Shown here: piece by piece, positions 27,759 to 36,670 of the stretch
Layout: each line of letters opens with the position of its first letter
Position numbering within the stretch: position 1 is the stretch's first letter
Source of the DNA: an uncultured Acidiferrobacteraceae bacterium
GTDB lineage: Bacteria > Pseudomonadota > Gammaproteobacteria > Acidiferrobacterales > SZUA-150
Length of the DNA stretch: 64,000 nt
Reading direction: 5' to 3'
Assembly (NCBI GenBank): GCA_913009895.1
Contig: CAJVXY010000003.1
Location: forward strand, 1 to 64,000
Made by a program: the position numbers and the translations under genes
Notes under the pieces: generated by a model
What the model saw: only the letters and a program-made list of their open reading frames with translations
The model's database searches: none
What the model was told of the DNA's origin: nothing

Positions 27759-28682
27759 GTGCCGGTTATATCGATTAAAAATCTTGGCAAAACCTATGGC
27801 TCGGGTTTGCGTGCACTTAAGAACATAAACCTGGATATTCGCCGGGGAGAGATTTTTGCCTTGTTGGGTCCGAACGGGGCAGGTAAAACAACCCTGATCA
27901 GTGTTATTTGCGGTATTGTCACCCCCAGCGAGGGGACAGTATTAGTAGATGGTCATGATATCCTGTCAGAGTTCCGTGCGGCCCGATCCAAAATTGGCCT
28001 GGTGCCCCAGGAGTTAGCCAACATGCCTTTTGAGAGCGTGTTAGCGACATTGCAATTCAGCCGGGGTTTGTTTGGCAAGCCTGATAACCCGGCCATTATT
28101 GAAAAGTTATTACGTGATCTGTCATTGTGGGACAAGCGCCACGAAAAAATAATGGCACTATCGGGCGGCATGAAACGTCGTGTATTAATTGCCAAGGCCC
28201 TGGTACATGAACCTGAAATTTTATTTCTCGATGAGCCCACTGCGGGCGTCGATGTTGAACTAAGACATGATATGTGGGGCATGGTCCGGGATCTGCGCGC
28301 GAGCGGTGTGACGATTATTTTGACCACACATTATATTGACGAAGCCGAAGAAATGGCTGACCGTATTGGCGTGATTAATAATGGCGAGATTGGCGTGGTT
28401 GAAGACAAAACCGTGCTCATGAACAAGTTGGGGAAAAAACAACTGACCCTGACCCTGCAACAACCCTTAAACAGCATTCCAACTGATCTTGCTGATTACC
28501 CACTGACCTTGTCAGCAGACGGGAATTGTTTAACTTATACCTTCGATGTTCACCAGGAACATACAGGCATCCCGGAATTACTGCGTAAGTTAGGTAAACA
28601 CGGTATTGATTTTAAGGATTTACACTCTAGCGAAAGCTCCCTGGAAGATATTTTTGTTAGCCTGGTAAAGGAGCAGTCATGA
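27759..28682 (+). CDS. ABC transporter ATP-binding protein (YadG-like)
   Basis: A 307-aa ATPase with Walker [10 protein letters not shown], signature [15 protein letters not shown], Walker [13 protein letters not shown] and the switch His in TTHYIDEA. Two adjacent GTG codons (27756, 27759) could start it; the AGGAG site is 7 bases from the second, so 27759 is preferred. It overlaps the permease gene by 4 bases and resembles the YadG/YadH exporter pair. The substrate is unknown; related pairs export drugs or glycolipids. Confidence 0.88.
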   Translation: MPVISIKNLGKTYGSGLRALKNINLDIRRGEIFALLGPNGAGKTTLISVICGIVTPSEGTVLVDGHDILSEFRAARSKIGLVPQELANMPFESVLATLQFSRGLFGKPDNPAIIEKLLRDLSLWDKRHEKIMALSGGMKRRVLIAKALVHEPEILFLDEPTAGVDVELRHDMWGMVRDLRASGVTIILTTHYIDEAEEMADRIGVINNGEIGVVEDKTVLMNKLGKKQLTLTLQQPLNSIPTDLADYPLTLSADGNCLTYTFDVHQEHTGIPELLRKLGKHGIDFKDLHSSESSLEDIFVSLVKEQS

Positions 28683-29440
28683 ATCTCTACGGTGTCAGGG
28701 CAATTTACTTGTTTGAGATGGCGCGTATGTGGCGGACATTAATGCAAAGCCTGGCCTCGCCAATTCTTACTACTTCCCTGTACTTTGTTGTCTTTGGGGC
28801 AGCTATCGGCTCACGCATGGGGGAGATCGATGGCATAAGCTACGCATCGTTTATTGTCCCTGGTTTACTCATGTTGTCGTTACTGGGCGAGAGTATTTCC
28901 AATGCTTCGTTTGGTATATATTTTCCAAAATTCTCAGGCGCTATTTACGAATTATTATCGGCACCGGTATCGCCAATCGAGATCGTGGTTGGTTACGTGG
29001 GCGCAGCTGCAACAAAATCAGTTATTCTTGGTTTGCTGATCCTGGCCACGGCACGTTTATTTGTCGATTACGAGATCATGCATCCCGTGTGGATGATTGC
29101 ATTTTTGTTGCTCACGGCGATTACATTTAGTTTGTTTGGTTTTGTTATTGGACTTTGGGCGGACGATTTCCAGAAATTACAGATTATCCCCATGATGGTG
29201 ATTATGCCCCTGACGTTTCTGGGCGGTGCATTTTATTCAATCAACATGCTGCCACCATTCTGGCAGAAGGTGACCCTGTTTAATCCGGTTGTGTACCTGA
29301 TTAGCGGGTTTCGCTGGAGTTTTTACGGGGTGGCCGATGTTAATGTGGTGATTAGCGTGGCCATGATTTTTGTTTTTATGCTGTTGTGTCTGGCCGGCAT
29401 CTGGTGGATATTCAAATCGGGCTACCGATTGAAAGTCTGA
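28679..29440 (+). CDS. ABC-2 type transporter permease (YadH-like)
   Basis: A 253-aa protein with six helices of the ABC-2 type: [45 protein letters not shown] and [20 protein letters not shown] are characteristic. It overlaps the ATPase stop (ATGA) and so is translationally coupled to it. The pair should form an exporter with two copies of each. No accessory periplasmic or outer-membrane gene is beside it. Confidence 0.88.
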   Translation: MNLYGVRAIYLFEMARMWRTLMQSLASPILTTSLYFVVFGAAIGSRMGEIDGISYASFIVPGLLMLSLLGESISNASFGIYFPKFSGAIYELLSAPVSPIEIVVGYVGAAATKSVILGLLILATARLFVDYEIMHPVWMIAFLLLTAITFSLFGFVIGLWADDFQKLQIIPMMVIMPLTFLGGAFYSINMLPPFWQKVTLFNPVVYLISGFRWSFYGVADVNVVISVAMIFVFMLLCLAGIWWIFKSGYRLKV

Positions 29441-29867
29441 TGCAACGCTAAAACAGCCGGGCCTTACCGGGAATTTGCCTTGCCAACTGGATTGCGTAGT
29501 TGTAAAAACAGGGGCCAGAAACGCGGTGTTTTCAGTCTGTCATGACCCGTGATGGCGGCGCGAAAATACCGGTAGATTCACGAAAAGCCGGCAATTTTAC
29601 GGCTTACATAGGCCTGTTTAGGGCTGAAATCCTGATTTTCCTAATAACTACAGGAATAGTGGCAGTTTTTGCTGTTATCAGACGCATAATAAGCATATTT
29701 TATAGTGCAATGTATGGTGTTTTTGGTCAAAAACAGGTTAGAATCCCGGTTGCTACATACTACCCTGGTTCTTGTCAGAAGTTTTCTAGAAGTTCTCTCC
29801 TGTTAATTACCTAGTAATGTTTGCAACACATAGTAAATATATTTTAATTTTTAAAGAGGTAATTAAC
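29441..29867 (+). promoter_or_regulatory. Long intergenic region upstream of the cold-shock gene
   Basis: These 427 bases hold no convincing gene; the 90-aa ORF at 29542 has no ribosome site and no recognisable motif. A TAGAAT (29739-29744) could be the -10 of the cold-shock gene, which would give a leader of about 120 bases, in keeping with the long leaders of csp mRNAs. The region ends in AAAGAGGTAATTAAC, a good ribosome-binding site. Confidence 0.35.
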
Positions 29868-30068
29868 ATGGCAACAGGAACCGTTAAATGGTTTAACGAA
29901 TCCAAAGGCTTCGGCTTTATTTCACCTTCCGATGGCAGCAAGGATGTATTCGTACATTTTTCTGCAATCTCCAGCGATGGTTTTCGTACACTGGCCGAAG
30001 GTCAGGAAGTGACTTTCGACGTGGAAGACGGACCTAAAGGCCCACAAGCAGCTAACGTAACGGTCTAA
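29868..30068 (+). CDS. Cold-shock protein, CspA family
   Basis: A 66-aa OB-fold protein. The two RNA-binding motifs are present as KGFGFISP (RNP1) and VFVHFSAI (RNP2), after the usual [12 protein letters not shown] start. The ATG at 29868 is used, following a GAGGT site; the longer track start is wrong. Such proteins melt RNA secondary structure and are often cold- or growth-phase induced. It is followed by a strong terminator. Confidence 0.95.
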   Translation: MATGTVKWFNESKGFGFISPSDGSKDVFVHFSAISSDGFRTLAEGQEVTFDVEDGPKGPQAANVTV

Positions 30069-30096
30069 GGACCATTTGTAAGCTTGTGTTTCGAGT

Positions 30097-30129
30097 AATC
30101 CCTGCGGTCATCGCAGGGATTATTTTTAT
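30097..30129 (+). terminator. Rho-independent terminator of the cold-shock gene
   Basis: AATCCCTGCG-gtcat-CGCAGGGATT is a perfect 10-bp stem followed by ATTTTTATT, 28 bases after the csp stop. Confidence 0.9.
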
Positions 30130-30154
30130 TCATTGAAGAAGGGGAAACTTCCAC

Positions 30155-30421
30155 GTGAAGAAATTATTTGTTGGCAGTTTGCCGCCCACCACCACCGAAG
30201 AATCCCTGCAGGCCCTGTTCTCAGAGTTTGGTACGGTGCGTTCGATCAAGCTTGTGAAAGACCTGTTCTCTGGTAACTGTAAAGGTTTCGGATTCCTGGA
30301 AATGGAAGGCCACGAAGCGCGCGCAGCTATTGCTGGTCTCGATGGCAAATCTTTTGAAGGTAATCTGATCAAGGTTAAATTCGAAGAAGTACGAAAAGGT
30401 TTTAAGGGCAAGCGCCGTTAA
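30155..30421 (+). CDS. RRM-domain RNA-binding protein
   Basis: An 88-aa single RNA-recognition-motif protein starting at GTG 30155 after a GAAGGGG site. RNP2 is LFVGSL (4-9) and RNP1 is KGFGFLEM (43-50); the C-terminus is basic (RKGFKGKRR). Small stand-alone RRM proteins of this type are known in many bacteria, often cold-induced. The placement directly after the cold-shock gene, though separated by a terminator, fits a cold-related role by inference. Confidence 0.9.
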   Translation: MKKLFVGSLPPTTTEESLQALFSEFGTVRSIKLVKDLFSGNCKGFGFLEMEGHEARAAIAGLDGKSFEGNLIKVKFEEVRKGFKGKRR

Positions 30422-30874
30422 TTTTACTTGAGCTAGCTGCCAGGTCTGCGCAGTTGTTTTCTTCTATTTCTTACAAAGCCAGAAAAAACTGGTTTAAGTA
30501 AAGAGCCGTTTGTATAACCCAGCGTAAATATCTGGCAATGTCTGAAGCCTTTAAGTAGTAGTTAAGACAGTGTGTAGTATGGGCACGATGATGATCGCTG
30601 CTGGTACAGTTTAAACTGATATCCTGCACCAGGGGCAACAAGCAATTTAAAGCCATTCTGTATAATCTATTTGTGACTCAGTTCATATCCAGAAAAATAA
30701 GCATCTTATGTCTGGAGTACAGAACATTTTTTGATATTTATCATTTTATTTTACAGTTTTAACCACTAAATTCTGCTTTTAGTGGGTCGGTATGAATTTA
30801 TCCTGGTATTTGTAAGGCCTGTGTAAGGTCACGCATATAAGATATGCGTTGAAACTTTCATGTGGAGGCCACAA
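30422..30874 (+). other. Intergenic region without a recognised gene
   Basis: No coding sequence with a ribosome site is visible; the minus-strand 61-aa ORF at 30471 looks spurious. A hairpin CCACTAAA-ttctgc-TTTTAGTGG (30763-30785) lies about 90 bases before the NHL lipoprotein gene and could be a regulatory or terminator element. A GGAGG ribosome site is at 30864-30868. Confidence 0.3.
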
Positions 30875-32986
30875 ATGAACATTCGTACTCTGTTTATACC
30901 AACTATATTAATCTTTTCTTCACTGGCCCTGCAGGGTTGCGGCGGTAGCAGTGGTGGAGGAGGTGGAGGCGGGGGGTCACCCGGCCCTACTCCGATTCAA
31001 ATGGGCGGTTCGATTCAGGGCAAAACCCTCAGTTTAAGTGGTACAGTAAGCACAATCGCGGGCACAGCGGTGGATGCCGATGGTACCGGGCCGGCAGCCA
31101 ATTTCAGGTCGCCAGCTCATGTCACGACTGATGGTACTAACCTGTATGTTGCTGATATTGCAAACCACACCATTCGCCAGATTGTCATTGCCACGGGTGT
31201 GGTGACCACACTGGCAGGACAGGCCGGCATACAAGGCAGCACGGATGGTACCGGTTCCGGTGCACGCTTCAGCTATCCCACCGGCATTACCACAGATGGC
31301 ATCAATCTATATGTGACGAGTCTTTGGAGTTACACCATTCGCCAGATCGTGATAACCACGGGTGCGGTGACCACCATTGCCGGTGACGGAACATCAGGCA
31401 CTACTGATGGTATTGGCCCCGCCGCCCGGTTTGGCTCGGTGGGTGGCATCACTACTGCGGGTGGCAATCTTTATATTAGTGACTCGTCGAATCACACCAT
31501 TCGCCAGATGGTGATAACCACGGGCGTGGTGACGACCATTGCCGGCACCGTCGGCACCCCTGGTTCTACAGATGACATTGGTACCCTGGCCAGTTTTAAT
31601 TACCCCTACGGCATTACCAACGATGGTACCAATCTGTACGTAGCAGACCGTAACAACCACACCATTCGCCGGATAGTGATTGCTACAGGCGCAGTTGATA
31701 CTGGAGGTTCCGCGGGTAACGCTGGCTCAGCCGACGGTGATGCTGGTACAGTGGCAAGATTTAACAGCCCTGTCGGGGTTTACACTGACGGTACCAATGT
31801 GTATGTGACCGATAGCGGCCACACCATTCGCCAGATAAACCTCTCTATAGGTGTAGTGACCACGCCGGCGGGCACGGCATATGCGTCTGGCTCAGCTGAC
31901 GGCACGGGCAACGCTGCCCGATTCTGGTCTCCCACTGGCATCGTAGGCGTTGGCACCAATCTTTATATTGTTGATGGCAACAACTTCACGATTCGCCAAA
32001 TGACGATTGCCGGGGCCGATGTCACGACGTTTGCGAGTATTGCAACCGGGACGGATGGAGTGGCAGCCGACGCACGTTTCTATACACCGCGCAGTCTTAC
32101 CACTGACGGCACCTATGTGTATCTTGTTGATGAGGTGAATAACGTTGTTCGACGGATTGAGATTGCTACCAATAACGTGGTTACCATAGCGGGTACACTC
32201 AATAGTGCAGGGACAACGGACGGTAACGGAACCAGTGCCCGGTTCAGTTACCCGCAGGGGATTACCACCGATGGCACCAACCTGTACATCTCGGATTCCG
32301 GGGCCGATACCATTCGCCAGATGGTTCTCGCCACAGGGGACGTCACTACCATCGCCGGTACTGCCAATTCTTCCGGAATAATGGACGGTATCGGCAGTAT
32401 TGCACGTTTCAATAATCCTCAGGGCATTACCACTGACGGCACCAACCTTTATATTGCCGATACATATAATCATACTATTCGCCAGATGGTTCTCGCCACC
32501 GGGGATGTGACTACATTGGCCGGTAGTCCGGGCACGCCGGGTTTTGCTGACGGTACCAGGACGGCAGCCCTGTTCGATAATCCGGGGGGCATTACCACCG
32601 ACGGCACCAATCTTTTTGTGGCTGACTCGGGCAACGATAGAATTCGACGTATTGTCATCGCAACTGGCGAAGTAACCACACTGGCGGGAGACGGCGTTCG
32701 AGCTGTGCTTGATGGTATCGGCACCGTGGCCAGATTTAGCAGTCCTCGGCAAATTACCAGTGATGGCGCTAACCTGTTCGTCGTAGATGAGTTCGGGTAC
32801 ACCGTGCGCAAGATTGTAATATCCACTGGTGTAGTCACTACGGTTGCCGGCATGGCTAATTCCACTGGATCAGCAGATGGTATTGGTATGGTTGCCCGTT
32901 TCCGGTTACCACGCGGTATCACCACAGACGGCACCCGGCTCTTCATTGCTGATAGTGAGAATGCGACAGTGCGATCTATTCAGTAA
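30875..32986 (+). CDS. Lipoprotein with twelve NHL-type beta-propeller repeats
   Basis: The ATG at 30875 is chosen, since the upstream ATG (30860) overlaps the GGAGG ribosome site. The 703-aa protein has a lipobox (ALQGC), a Gly/Ser spacer (~25-40) and then twelve ~54-residue repeats of the type ARFxxPxGITTDGTNLYVADxxNHTIRQIVIATGxVTTIAG. NHL propellers usually have six blades, so twelve repeats would give two propellers. The protein should sit on the periplasmic or outer side of a membrane. The DNA of the repeats is also similar, suggesting expansion by duplication. Confidence 0.85.
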   Translation: MNIRTLFIPTILIFSSLALQGCGGSSGGGGGGGGSPGPTPIQMGGSIQGKTLSLSGTVSTIAGTAVDADGTGPAANFRSPAHVTTDGTNLYVADIANHTIRQIVIATGVVTTLAGQAGIQGSTDGTGSGARFSYPTGITTDGINLYVTSLWSYTIRQIVITTGAVTTIAGDGTSGTTDGIGPAARFGSVGGITTAGGNLYISDSSNHTIRQMVITTGVVTTIAGTVGTPGSTDDIGTLASFNYPYGITNDGTNLYVADRNNHTIRRIVIATGAVDTGGSAGNAGSADGDAGTVARFNSPVGVYTDGTNVYVTDSGHTIRQINLSIGVVTTPAGTAYASGSADGTGNAARFWSPTGIVGVGTNLYIVDGNNFTIRQMTIAGADVTTFASIATGTDGVAADARFYTPRSLTTDGTYVYLVDEVNNVVRRIEIATNNVVTIAGTLNSAGTTDGNGTSARFSYPQGITTDGTNLYISDSGADTIRQMVLATGDVTTIAGTANSSGIMDGIGSIARFNNPQGITTDGTNLYIADTYNHTIRQMVLATGDVTTLAGSPGTPGFADGTRTAALFDNPGGITTDGTNLFVADSGNDRIRRIVIATGEVTTLAGDGVRAVLDGIGTVARFSSPRQITSDGANLFVVDEFGYTVRKIVISTGVVTTVAGMANSTGSADGIGMVARFRLPRGITTDGTRLFIADSENATVRSIQ

Positions 32987-33008
32987 ATCTTTTTTATTTT
33001 TAATAAAA

Positions 33009-33040
33009 AACCGGCTAGCTTTGCTAGCCGGTTTTTTTTA
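33009..33040 (+). terminator. Rho-independent terminator of the NHL lipoprotein gene
   Basis: AACCGGCTAGC-ttt-GCTAGCCGGTT is a perfect 11-bp stem followed by T8, about 22 bases after the stop codon. Confidence 0.93.
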
Positions 33041-33193
33041 AGATACGGCTATTCAAATTATTTATAGGTAGATAGGTAACACGATTTCGTCTCGAGAATA
33101 CTTTAATGATGGCCTAGGTGACCAACGACCAAACTATAAACATCAATCAATTTCTTCACTGCTATTTTTTGGTGCTCCACCGCTATGATTCTG

Positions 33194-33199
33194 TATAAT
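33194..33199 (+). promoter_or_regulatory. Probable -10 of the DUF302 gene
   Basis: TATAAT preceded by TTCTG, with a weak TTGGTG 19 bases upstream. The gap 33041-33379 contains no gene; apart from this element, GGTCTCagtGAGACC just before the DUF302 start is a 6-bp hairpin. Confidence 0.4.
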
Positions 33200-33379
33200 G
33201 CTCCTCCGGGTTGATTGCAGAGGTGTTGCCTGCCACTTCAGCGTAACCTGTCGGGTCTAGTGTCCGGAATAAAATCCTTTTGGTAGTTACCAGGCTAGTT
33301 AACATCAGAACTAACTGACAAAAACAATCCCTGGTCTCAGTGAGACCGAAATATGATAATGAAAAAAAAGGAAGAAGTT

Positions 33380-33967
33380 ATGAATACTGTAAAGAATTTA
33401 CTTGCATTAATTGGCTTGATTGCCGTTATCCTGGCTGCGTTAGCCATACCAACCATGTATTCCATGACATCGCAGTTTAATGGTTTTGATGAAAAAGCCA
33501 TGGGTGTTTATAAAGATATGATGAACAAGCTGATTGAAACCGGCAGTGCTGCCGAGGCCACGGTCTGGAAGGTGAAGGTCAAAAAAGGTTTATCAGCGGC
33601 AGATGTAGAAGAGACAATGAAAATTGTGGCCAACGAGCACAATATTAAGAATGTCGGCGAACTACCGTTGTACAAACAAGTTGAGGCAATGACGGAAAAG
33701 CCTTATCGTTTTGTAAAAATTTATATGTTTTGCAATGCTATGACCGCTGCTCTCATGCTGGATTACAATGATGCCTATTCGGCTTATTTGCCCTGTCGCG
33801 TGACCCTGGTGGAAGACAAGAATAAGCAACTCTGGATTTATTCCCTGAATATGGATGCCATGATTTATGGTGGTAAAGTTTTGCCACCGGAACTAAAGAA
33901 AGAGGCCATAAGGGTGAAGACCATTATTCTTGACATCATGAACCGGGGTGCTGCGGGAGATTTTTAA
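33380..33967 (+). CDS. DUF302-family membrane-anchored protein
   Basis: The ATG at 33380 follows AAGGAAGAAG and gives 195 aa; the track's upstream start would hide the ribosome site. A single N-terminal helix (about 5-27) anchors a domain with the DUF302 pattern KIYMFCNAMTAALML, YLPCRVTLVED and LWIYSLNMDAMIYGG. DUF302 proteins are small alpha-beta proteins of unknown function, often in sulfur-related or redox contexts. The Cys of MFCN and LPCR are the conserved ones. Confidence 0.75.
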   Translation: MNTVKNLLALIGLIAVILAALAIPTMYSMTSQFNGFDEKAMGVYKDMMNKLIETGSAAEATVWKVKVKKGLSAADVEETMKIVANEHNIKNVGELPLYKQVEAMTEKPYRFVKIYMFCNAMTAALMLDYNDAYSAYLPCRVTLVEDKNKQLWIYSLNMDAMIYGGKVLPPELKKEAIRVKTIILDIMNRGAAGDF

Positions 33968-34001
33968 GATAGTCGTTTAATCTGGATCGGGCAAGCAGTG
34001 C

Positions 34002-34415
34002 TCATGTAGAGAGAAGTTTTTTTCGAATCTTGTTGATCACTGCCTGCCTGTTTGTGGAGATTTGTTTTAGCATTTCTTTTGGGGTAGGGGTTTTGGGGTC
34101 GTGTTTACCGCTCCAGTTGACGATTTCCAGCATGACGGGAATCAAATCCTTACCGCGTTCAGTTAATGAATATATAAATTTCGTGCCGTTGTCCGGATCT
34201 GCTGCCTTGATAATTAATTCAGCTGTTTCAAGTTTTTCCAGGCGGTTAGCCAGTATGTTGGTGGCGATACCCTCAGGTCCTTTCAGGAAATCACCGTAAG
34301 TCGTTTTACCCATAAACATCAGGTCGCGAATAACCAGTAGCGACCATTTATCACCAAATATTTCCAGTGCGAAATTAACCGGGCAATCAGATCTGCGTTT
34401 TTTTACCTGTGGCAC
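34002..34415 (-). CDS. HxlR-family transcriptional regulator
   Basis: The 137-aa protein is a winged-helix HxlR regulator: SDCPVNFALEIFGDKWSLLVIRDLMF at the start (with the common N-terminal Cys, C11), then GIATNILANRLEKLE for the recognition helix and YSLTERGKDLIPVM for the wing. HxlR proteins often sense aldehydes, quinones or oxidation through this Cys. It is divergent from the MBL-fold gene, with a palindromic site between them, and so is likely its regulator. Confidence 0.9.
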   Translation of the reverse strand: MPQVKKRRSDCPVNFALEIFGDKWSLLVIRDLMFMGKTTYGDFLKGPEGIATNILANRLEKLETAELIIKAADPDNGTKFIYSLTERGKDLIPVMLEIVNWSGKHDPKTPTPKEMLKQISTNRQAVINKIRKKLLST

Positions 34416-34437
34416 AAGTTAAAGTATGGTTTAATTG

Positions 34438-34452
34438 CTTGCATTATGCAAG
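34438..34452. promoter_or_regulatory. Palindromic operator between HxlR and MBL-fold genes
   Basis: CTTGCATTATGCAAG is a perfect 7-1-7 palindrome, 22 bases before the HxlR start and 60 before the MBL-fold ATG. It is positioned to control both divergent promoters. HxlR regulators typically bind such sites. Confidence 0.6.
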
Positions 34453-34512
34453 TATTATCAGTAGCCTGTATCATTCTCGGCCAGAGACATACTCACACAA
34501 GGAGGCTTTTCC

Positions 34513-35292
34513 ATGGATCAAAAAGTCAAACAGGTTACACACAAACTTTTGCCGGCAATGGCGCATGGCGTAATTACAAAACTTTTCACAAATATCTGGG
34601 TAGTCAAGGGTGCAATGAAAATGCCCATGTTAATGCCCATGAAAATTTCCCGCTCTATGGTCATTATCAAAGATGCCGATACTGATGAATTAACACTGGT
34701 CAATAGCATGCGTTTATCTGAAGCTGGCTTGGTAGAACTGGAAAAACTGGGCAAGGTGACCAATGTGATTCGCATTGCCGGTTTCCATGGCCGTGATGAT
34801 GGGTTTTACCGGCAGCGTTATGGTGCCACTGTTTATGCGATTAAAGGGCAGGTTTATATTCGCAAGTTTGACCATGGGTCGAACCCCACAGAATACATGC
34901 AAGCCGATAGTAACCTGGACAAGGACAGCCCCCTGCCAATCAAGTCAGCGCAGTTAAAAATTTTTCAATCATCAAACCCGCCCGAGGCCACGTTGTTACT
35001 GCAACAGGATGGTGGCGTGTTAATTACAGGCGATTCACTTCAGAATACGGCAAAACCAGATGAATACGTAGGGTTCCTGGCAAAAAAAATGATGGGGAAA
35101 ATGGGTTTTTTCAAAGCATATAATGTCGGGCCGGGCTGGCTGCAATTCGCCAAACCCGAGGCAGCAGAAGTGCGGACCTTGCTTGATCTGGATTTTGAAC
35201 ACGTATTGCCTGGTCATGGTGAACCCGTTATCGGTGGCGCCAAAGAAAAATTTCGTCCGGTTATTGAAGGCAAGCTGAAAGGCTGCCATTAA
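34513..35292 (+). CDS. Metallo-beta-lactamase-fold protein with degenerate metal site
   Basis: The 259-aa protein has the C-terminal MBL-fold motifs LITGDSLQ (Asp ligand) and LPGHGEPV (last His). The first motif, normally HxHxDH, reads FHGRDDG, so the second and last His are replaced by Arg and Gly. The N-terminal part (MSRSMVIIK...LTLVNSMRLS) fits the fold. It may bind metal partly or have a new role. An AAGGAGG site precedes the ATG. The divergent HxlR gene is its likely regulator. Confidence 0.65.
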   Translation: MDQKVKQVTHKLLPAMAHGVITKLFTNIWVVKGAMKMPMLMPMKISRSMVIIKDADTDELTLVNSMRLSEAGLVELEKLGKVTNVIRIAGFHGRDDGFYRQRYGATVYAIKGQVYIRKFDHGSNPTEYMQADSNLDKDSPLPIKSAQLKIFQSSNPPEATLLLQQDGGVLITGDSLQNTAKPDEYVGFLAKKMMGKMGFFKAYNVGPGWLQFAKPEAAEVRTLLDLDFEHVLPGHGEPVIGGAKEKFRPVIEGKLKGCH

Positions 35293-35382
35293 TAAAAACC
35301 GGTTTAGCTGAATACATATTACTGGTGCAGCTTTCCGGGCCAGATGAGATACTTGCAACTGAGGCAATAACCGGAATTTGTC

Positions 35383-36036
35383 ATGTCCATCAGGATCGGC
35401 ATTCTTAGTGATACCCATGCAACGACCGCGCCCTTGCGTGAGGCGCTGGATATTTTTACAAGCAAAGGTGTCGAACACATTATTTGTGCGGGTGATGTGG
35501 TTGGTTATGGTCAGGACGAACCAGAAGAAACAATCGCTCTATTACGTCAATTTAACTGCCTGACAGTCATCGGTAATCATGACGTGGTCCCTGATGCCTT
35601 GGTAGATTCGGCCAGCAGGGAAGTGCTTCAGTCTTTTTTTGACAGTTTACCTAAAAAGATTGAGTTGTTAGTAGAAGATAAAAAAATCTATGTGGTCCAT
35701 GCCCATCCACCAGACAGTCTCCATGGGGGTATCAAGATCATGGATCCGGAAGGCCGTGTAATTGCGGACAAAAAGTCGCCCTGGCTGGATCAACTGGCAT
35801 CCCTGGACAGCGATATCCTGATTGTCGGCCATACCCACCAGGTGTTTGCAGAATATTTTGGTTCTTTGCTGGTTATTAATCCGGGTAGTACCTGTTTTAA
35901 TCACACCTGCATGTTGCTCACCCTGCCGGAGATGACCGTGGAAATCCTGTCGTTATCCAATAAACAACCCGTTATGACCTGGAACTGGAGTCACTTTTTT
36001 CAGAAACAGGCATCCCGGTCAGAATCTAAGCCTTAA
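35383..36036 (+). CDS. Metallophosphoesterase of the YfcE/MJ0936 type
   Basis: A 217-aa cytoplasmic protein with LSDTHATT (D9, H11), AGDVVGYG, IGNHD, VVHAHPPDS and VGHTHQ, all in place. The length and the GDVVGYGxxP pattern match MJ0936/YfcE-like phosphodiesterases, which act on small phosphodiester or 2',3'-cyclic substrates in vitro. The physiological substrate is unknown. The end overlaps the convergent msrB gene by 11 bases. Confidence 0.88.
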   Translation: MSIRIGILSDTHATTAPLREALDIFTSKGVEHIICAGDVVGYGQDEPEETIALLRQFNCLTVIGNHDVVPDALVDSASREVLQSFFDSLPKKIELLVEDKKIYVVHAHPPDSLHGGIKIMDPEGRVIADKKSPWLDQLASLDSDILIVGHTHQVFAEYFGSLLVINPGSTCFNHTCMLLTLPEMTVEILSLSNKQPVMTWNWSHFFQKQASRSESKP

Positions 36037-36514
36037 TAAAATTTAATGCCAAACCATTGTTGCACCAGCGTTTACCCGTAGGTTTGGGGCCGTCTTTAAA
36101 TATATGCCCCTGGTGGCCCCCGCAACGGGCGCAGTGATATTCTGTTCTGGGCAGTATCATTTTGTAATCCGTTTTGGTTTCGAGTGCGCCAGGTATGGTG
36201 GTAAAAAAACTTGGCCAGCCCGTGCCGCTGTCATACTTCATTTCAGATTTAAAGAGCGGCAAATCACAACCGGCACAAGCATATTCACCCTTACGTTTTT
36301 CTTTGTTCAAAACACTGGAATTGGGCGCTTCCGTGCCCTCGTCACGCAGGATGTAGTATTGTTTGGGTGACAGTATTTTGCGCCATTCCTCCCTGGTCCT
36401 GGTTATTTTCTGAAAGGTGCTGGTTTCGACAATTTTGCTGGCCAGTACCTTCGAGCCAATAACCGGTAGTGCCAGCAAACCCAGGGTTTGAATAATAAAT
36501 CGCCTTCTGTTCAT
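36026..36514 (-). CDS. msrB: Exported peptide-methionine (R)-S-oxide reductase MsrB
   Basis: The 162-aa protein has a twin-arginine leader (NRRRFIIQTLGLLALPVIG), then the MsrB domain: CAGC and CARC zinc pairs, YDSGTGWPSFF, and the catalytic Cys in RWCNNGLALNF (C151). MsrB reduces the R form of methionine sulfoxide. A Tat-type signal would deliver it folded to the periplasm. It is divergent from an exported MsrA, so the two together can repair both isomers outside the cytoplasm. The Cys recycling partner is not in the window. Confidence 0.9.
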   Translation of the reverse strand: MNRRRFIIQTLGLLALPVIGSKVLASKIVETSTFQKITRTREEWRKILSPKQYYILRDEGTEAPNSSVLNKEKRKGEYACAGCDLPLFKSEMKYDSGTGWPSFFTTIPGALETKTDYKMILPRTEYHCARCGGHQGHIFKDGPKPTGKRWCNNGLALNFIKA

Positions 36515-36670
36515 GTGTGTATTTCCTGTGGTTTATATTCAATCACGGTTTATTGTAAAGTATAGACAAACTTCATGAGCAATTAGTTCAATTCAATTCA
36601 GGTCAATTTTGAACTTAGTAGCTGTCACTCGTACTAATGATAGAATTCATCACTTCAGGAATGTTTCCCA

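Noticed and set aside
29542-29814. 90-aa ORF upstream of the cold-shock gene
   Set aside because: No ribosome-binding site, no recognisable motif, and composition unlike the neighbouring genes; better read as leader or intergenic DNA.
30471-30656. Minus-strand 61-aa ORF in the gap after the RRM gene
   Set aside because: No ribosome site, Cys/His-rich by chance, and no conserved-looking segment.
31892-32752. 286-aa minus-strand ORF over the NHL lipoprotein gene
   Set aside because: It is the antisense shadow of the repeated NHL DNA; its apparent repeats come from the real gene.
31034-32986. Possible tandem repeat or CRISPR-like array in 31-33 kb
   Set aside because: The periodicity (~160 bp) is explained by protein-coding NHL repeats; there are no short identical repeats with unique spacers.
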